A stretch of 55,432 bases of DNA. It comes from Jejuia pallidilutea (GTDB lineage Bacteria; Bacteroidota; Bacteroidia; Flavobacteriales; Flavobacteriaceae). The position numbers and the translations under genes are program-made. Where the stretch lies: positions 1 through 55,432 of the forward strand of contig NZ_PVEO01000015.1 of NCBI RefSeq assembly GCF_002973595.1, written 5' to 3'. Of the stretch, positions 53,212 through 55,432 are shown in pieces; within the stretch, counting starts at the first letter, position 1, and the number at the start of each line of letters is the position of its first letter. The notes under the pieces are model-generated. The model saw nothing but the letters and a program-made list of their open reading frames with translations. It did no database searches and had not been told where the DNA came from.

Positions 53212-53274
53212 AAAACCATACCTTGGTCTACTTTGTTTTTCATAGTACCTTTACATTTCTAAAAATAGTAACCA

Positions 53275-54189
53275 ATAAAAACTCAAAACAAATATCTAAT
53301 TTCAATAGTTGGCCCAACAGCAATTGGCAAAACAGCGCTGAGTATAAAATTAGCTCAATATTTTAATACTGAAATAATTTCAGCCGATTCTCGTCAGTTT
53401 TTCAAGGAAATGCAAATTGGTACTGCTGCGCCAACCAAAACAGAACTAGCTACTGTAAAACACCACTTTATACATCACAAATCCATTAAAGACAATTACA
53501 ATGTTGGTAGTTTTGAGAAAGATGGTATAAATTGTTTAAACTCCCTCTTCAAAACCTATAATGTTGTAATTATGGTGGGAGGTTCTGGCTTGTATGTAGA
53601 TGCTGTTACTAAAGGGCTAGACCACTTTCCTGATGTAGACAAAAGCATAAGAACACAACTTAATTCAGACCTTAAACTAAAAGGATTAGACTATCTGCAA
53701 CAACAATTAAAACAACTAGACATTGAGAGCTACAATAACATAGCTATTGATAATCCCCATCGCGTAATTCGCGCTTTGGAAATTTGCATAGGCACGGGGA
53801 AACCCTATGCTTCCTTTTTAAATAAAGCGAAACAAGAGCGTTCTTTTAACACCATAACCGTTGGCTTAAATGCCAATAGAGACATTATTTATTCCCGAAT
53901 TAACCAACGTGTAGATATTATGCTAGAAGAAGGTTTACTTAACGAAGTAAAATCCTTAAAAGAGTATAAACATCTTAATGCCCTAAATACAGTTGGCTAC
54001 AAAGAATTGTTTAATTATTTAGATGGTGAGTGGTCCTTAGAATTTGCTATTTCAGAAATAAAAAAAAATACAAGACGTTTTGCCAAACGACAATTAACCT
54101 GGTTTAAAAAAACCGAAGATATCATATGGTTTGATTATAAGGAGGATGCCTCTAAAATTATTAAGGACTTAGAAACAAAAATTAAATGA
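53275..54189 (+). CDS. miaA: tRNA dimethylallyltransferase
   Basis: 304 residues if begun at ATA 53275. It adds a dimethylallyl group to A37 of tRNAs reading UNN codons. The P-loop VGPTAIGKTALSI near 13 and ISADSRQFFKEMQIG near 35 are encoded before the first ATG (53410), so that ATG cannot be the true start. Upstream, an in-frame TAA at 53269-53271 limits the gene to 53272 onwards, leaving only ATA or ATT codons as starts. The C-terminal half (VGGSGLYVDAVTKGL, LEEGLLNEVKSL, FAKRQLTWFKK) is normal. Overlaps the next gene by 4 nt. Confidence 0.95.
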   Translation: MKTQNKYLISIVGPTAIGKTALSIKLAQYFNTEIISADSRQFFKEMQIGTAAPTKTELATVKHHFIHHKSIKDNYNVGSFEKDGINCLNSLFKTYNVVIMVGGSGLYVDAVTKGLDHFPDVDKSIRTQLNSDLKLKGLDYLQQQLKQLDIESYNNIAIDNPHRVIRALEICIGTGKPYASFLNKAKQERSFNTITVGLNANRDIIYSRINQRVDIMLEEGLLNEVKSLKEYKHLNALNTVGYKELFNYLDGEWSLEFAISEIKKNTRRFAKRQLTWFKKTEDIIWFDYKEDASKIIKDLETKIK

Positions 54190-55352
54190 CCACAACAGCC
54201 TTGTTAAAAAAACTAGTTGCCTTTCCTGTTTTAGGGGGAGATTCTAATCTTACTATTATAAACTGGATAAAAGATTATATAGAATCATTTGGTGTAGCCT
54301 GCACTTTAGTTCCTAATCTAGAACACACAAAAGCCTCTTTGCACTGTAGAATTGGCCCTTCTGTAGACGGTGGCATCATACTTTCAGGGCATACCGATGT
54401 AGTTCCTGTTAAAGGTCAAAATTGGGATACAGATCCTTTTGTTTTGACTAATAAAGATGATGGAAACCTTTACGGACGTGGCACTTGCGATATGAAAGGC
54501 TTTTTAGCTTGTTGCCTAAATGTACTTCCTAATTTGGTTAAAGCAGATTTGAAAAAACCTATTTATTTTGCTTTTTCGTACGATGAGGAAATTGGGTGCT
54601 TATCTGCTCCAGAATTAATACGCCATTTACAAAATTATTATCCTGAAACTCCAAAATATGCCATTATTGGAGAACCATCGTTAATGCAACCTATTATAGG
54701 CCATAAAGGTATTTGTTTGTACACTACAACCGTAAATGGTTCTGCAGGCCACAGTAGTGGTATTAGAAAAGAGGTAAGCGCCATCAACGAATCTGCACGT
54801 TTAATACTATGGCTGGAAGCTAAAATGAATGCGCTTATAGACGCTGGACATATAGATTTGCGTTTTACACCACCTCATTCTTCATTACACACGGGTATAA
54901 TCCATGGTGGTATTGCACCAAATGTTATTGCAGACAAGGCGTATTTTTCTTGGGATGCTAGGGTAATTCCAAGTGATGATATATCAACTATTGTAAATGC
55001 ATTTAAGTTACATTGCCAACAGCGCATGCAAGAGTTAAAGAAAATATTCCCCGATTTTAAGATTGAAACAAAAGAAATTCATCCACCAGTTACCCCTTTT
55101 GACAGTAAAACGGATAGCGATATTGTAAAACTAATATCCAAAATAAACGCCAATACCAACTTTGGAACTGTGGCCTACGCCTCTGAAGCAGGACAGTATA
55201 ACGAAGCTGGTTTACAGAGTATTATATGCGGTCCCGGTTCCATCGATCAAGCCCATAGAGCAAACGAGTTTATTGCCAAAGAAGAACTTATAAAATACGT
55301 AGAACTACTACATAATTTGATGCACCTTTTCTCTTCTGAGGCACATTCATAA
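54186..55352 (+). CDS. argE: acetylornithine deacetylase (M20 family)
   Basis: 388 residues, family length. It hydrolyses N-acetylornithine to ornithine in arginine synthesis (or a close N-acyl substrate). M20 landmarks: ILSGHTDVVPVKGQNWDTDP near 66 (metal His and Asp), YGRGTCDMKGFLACCLN near 98, YDEEIGCLSAPELI near 135 (catalytic Glu), IGEPSLMQPIIGHKG near 160 and CGPGSIDQAHRANEFI near 355 with the last metal His. The ATG overlaps the miaA stop (ATGA), so it is translationally coupled to miaA. Other arg genes are not present. It is followed by the right edge of the window. Confidence 0.93.
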   Translation: MTTTALLKKLVAFPVLGGDSNLTIINWIKDYIESFGVACTLVPNLEHTKASLHCRIGPSVDGGIILSGHTDVVPVKGQNWDTDPFVLTNKDDGNLYGRGTCDMKGFLACCLNVLPNLVKADLKKPIYFAFSYDEEIGCLSAPELIRHLQNYYPETPKYAIIGEPSLMQPIIGHKGICLYTTTVNGSAGHSSGIRKEVSAINESARLILWLEAKMNALIDAGHIDLRFTPPHSSLHTGIIHGGIAPNVIADKAYFSWDARVIPSDDISTIVNAFKLHCQQRMQELKKIFPDFKIETKEIHPPVTPFDSKTDSDIVKLISKINANTNFGTVAYASEAGQYNEAGLQSIICGPGSIDQAHRANEFIAKEELIKYVELLHNLMHLFSSEAHS

Positions 55353-55386
55353 AAATCACATCCCTTGTAAATACGAGTGTTTCTTT

Positions 55387-55432
55387 TTAAATTAACGTAC
55401 ACAAAAACCCCGAAAACAGCTGTCCAGGGCTA
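55387..55432. other. GC-richer stretch at the right edge, possible end of a repeat or mobile element
   Basis: The last ~45 nt (ending CCCCGAAAACAGCTGTCCAG plus six bases) are clearly richer in G and C than the surrounding intergenic DNA and contain no start of a gene on either strand. The opposite edge lies inside an IS1182-type element, so this may be the edge of another repeat, but no inverted repeat could be matched. Low confidence. Confidence 0.3.

Noticed and set aside
53410-54189. miaA starting at the first ATG (53410)
   Set aside because: This would remove the P-loop VGPTAIGKT and the ISADSRQFF block, which are encoded in frame upstream.
1-55432. CRISPR arrays, rRNA, tRNA, tmRNA or prophage
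   Set aside because: I found no regularly spaced direct repeats, no tRNA cloverleaf-like sequence and no phage gene set in the intergenic gaps or frames.

Overview
The window looks like chromosomal DNA of a marine-type member of the Flavobacteriaceae (Bacteroidota). The evidence is the low GC content, a T9SS type A sorting domain, a TonB-dependent receptor/DUF4249 pair, many Bacteroidota-type -7 promoter boxes (TAnnTTTG), scarce Shine-Dalgarno sequences, and flavobacterial gene families such as DUF4202, YdeP-type FdhF and a DUF6952-like protein. The genus cannot be fixed from sequence alone. The left edge lies inside an IS1182-type transposase gene, and the right edge is a short GC-richer stretch that does not read like its surroundings. 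The piece may therefore be bounded by repeats.

Layout. 0-8 kb: IS fragment, dnaK, sdaA, then a three-gene export cassette (DUF1800, DUF1501 with a Tat signal, and a T9SS-sorted protein). 8-16.6 kb: panB, an RluA-type pseudouridine synthase, aldehyde dehydrogenase, a small sensory operon on the minus strand (anchored protein, 7-TM protein, histidine kinase), and a divergent pair of an Lrp regulator and a Cys/Met-metabolism PLP enzyme. 16.6-20 kb: NhaC antiporter and a peroxiredoxin-thioredoxin-small acidic protein redox unit. 20-23 kb: DUF3124 lipoprotein, a DUF4202-RidA-ankyrin operon, a fasciclin protein, and a 24-codon ORF resembling a bacteriocin-type leader. 23-34 kb: a minus-strand run tilS-ade-yheT-fdhF, a protein with a sigma-like C-terminus, pabB, aldose epimerase, DEAD-box helicase. 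34-45 kb: secreted proteins, an ECF sigma factor/58-aa protein/MscS channel operon, DUF4249/TonB receptor, lpdA, S41 peptidase. 45-55 kb: smpB and housekeeping genes including methyltransferases, Gfo/Idh, 3-hydroxyacyl-CoA dehydrogenase, yggS, a DnaQ/GIY-YIG nuclease, a voltage-gated channel, miaA and argE.

Most of the window is ordinary core genome. I saw no CRISPR array, prophage, complete transposon, rRNA or tRNA. The more unusual signals are regulatory or translational. Several genes have a -7 box 3-5 nt before the start codon, which implies leaderless mRNAs. In several others the box overlaps an apparent TTG start, so the true start is probably downstream. The DnaQ-type nuclease and miaA have intact N-termini but no ATG, GTG or TTG to start them, implying AUU/AUA initiation or sequence error. 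dnaK has a sigma-54-like promoter with an adjacent palindrome. A family of four intergenic repeats is scattered over 51 kb. A 58-aa protein is encoded directly behind an ECF sigma factor and ahead of an MscS channel.
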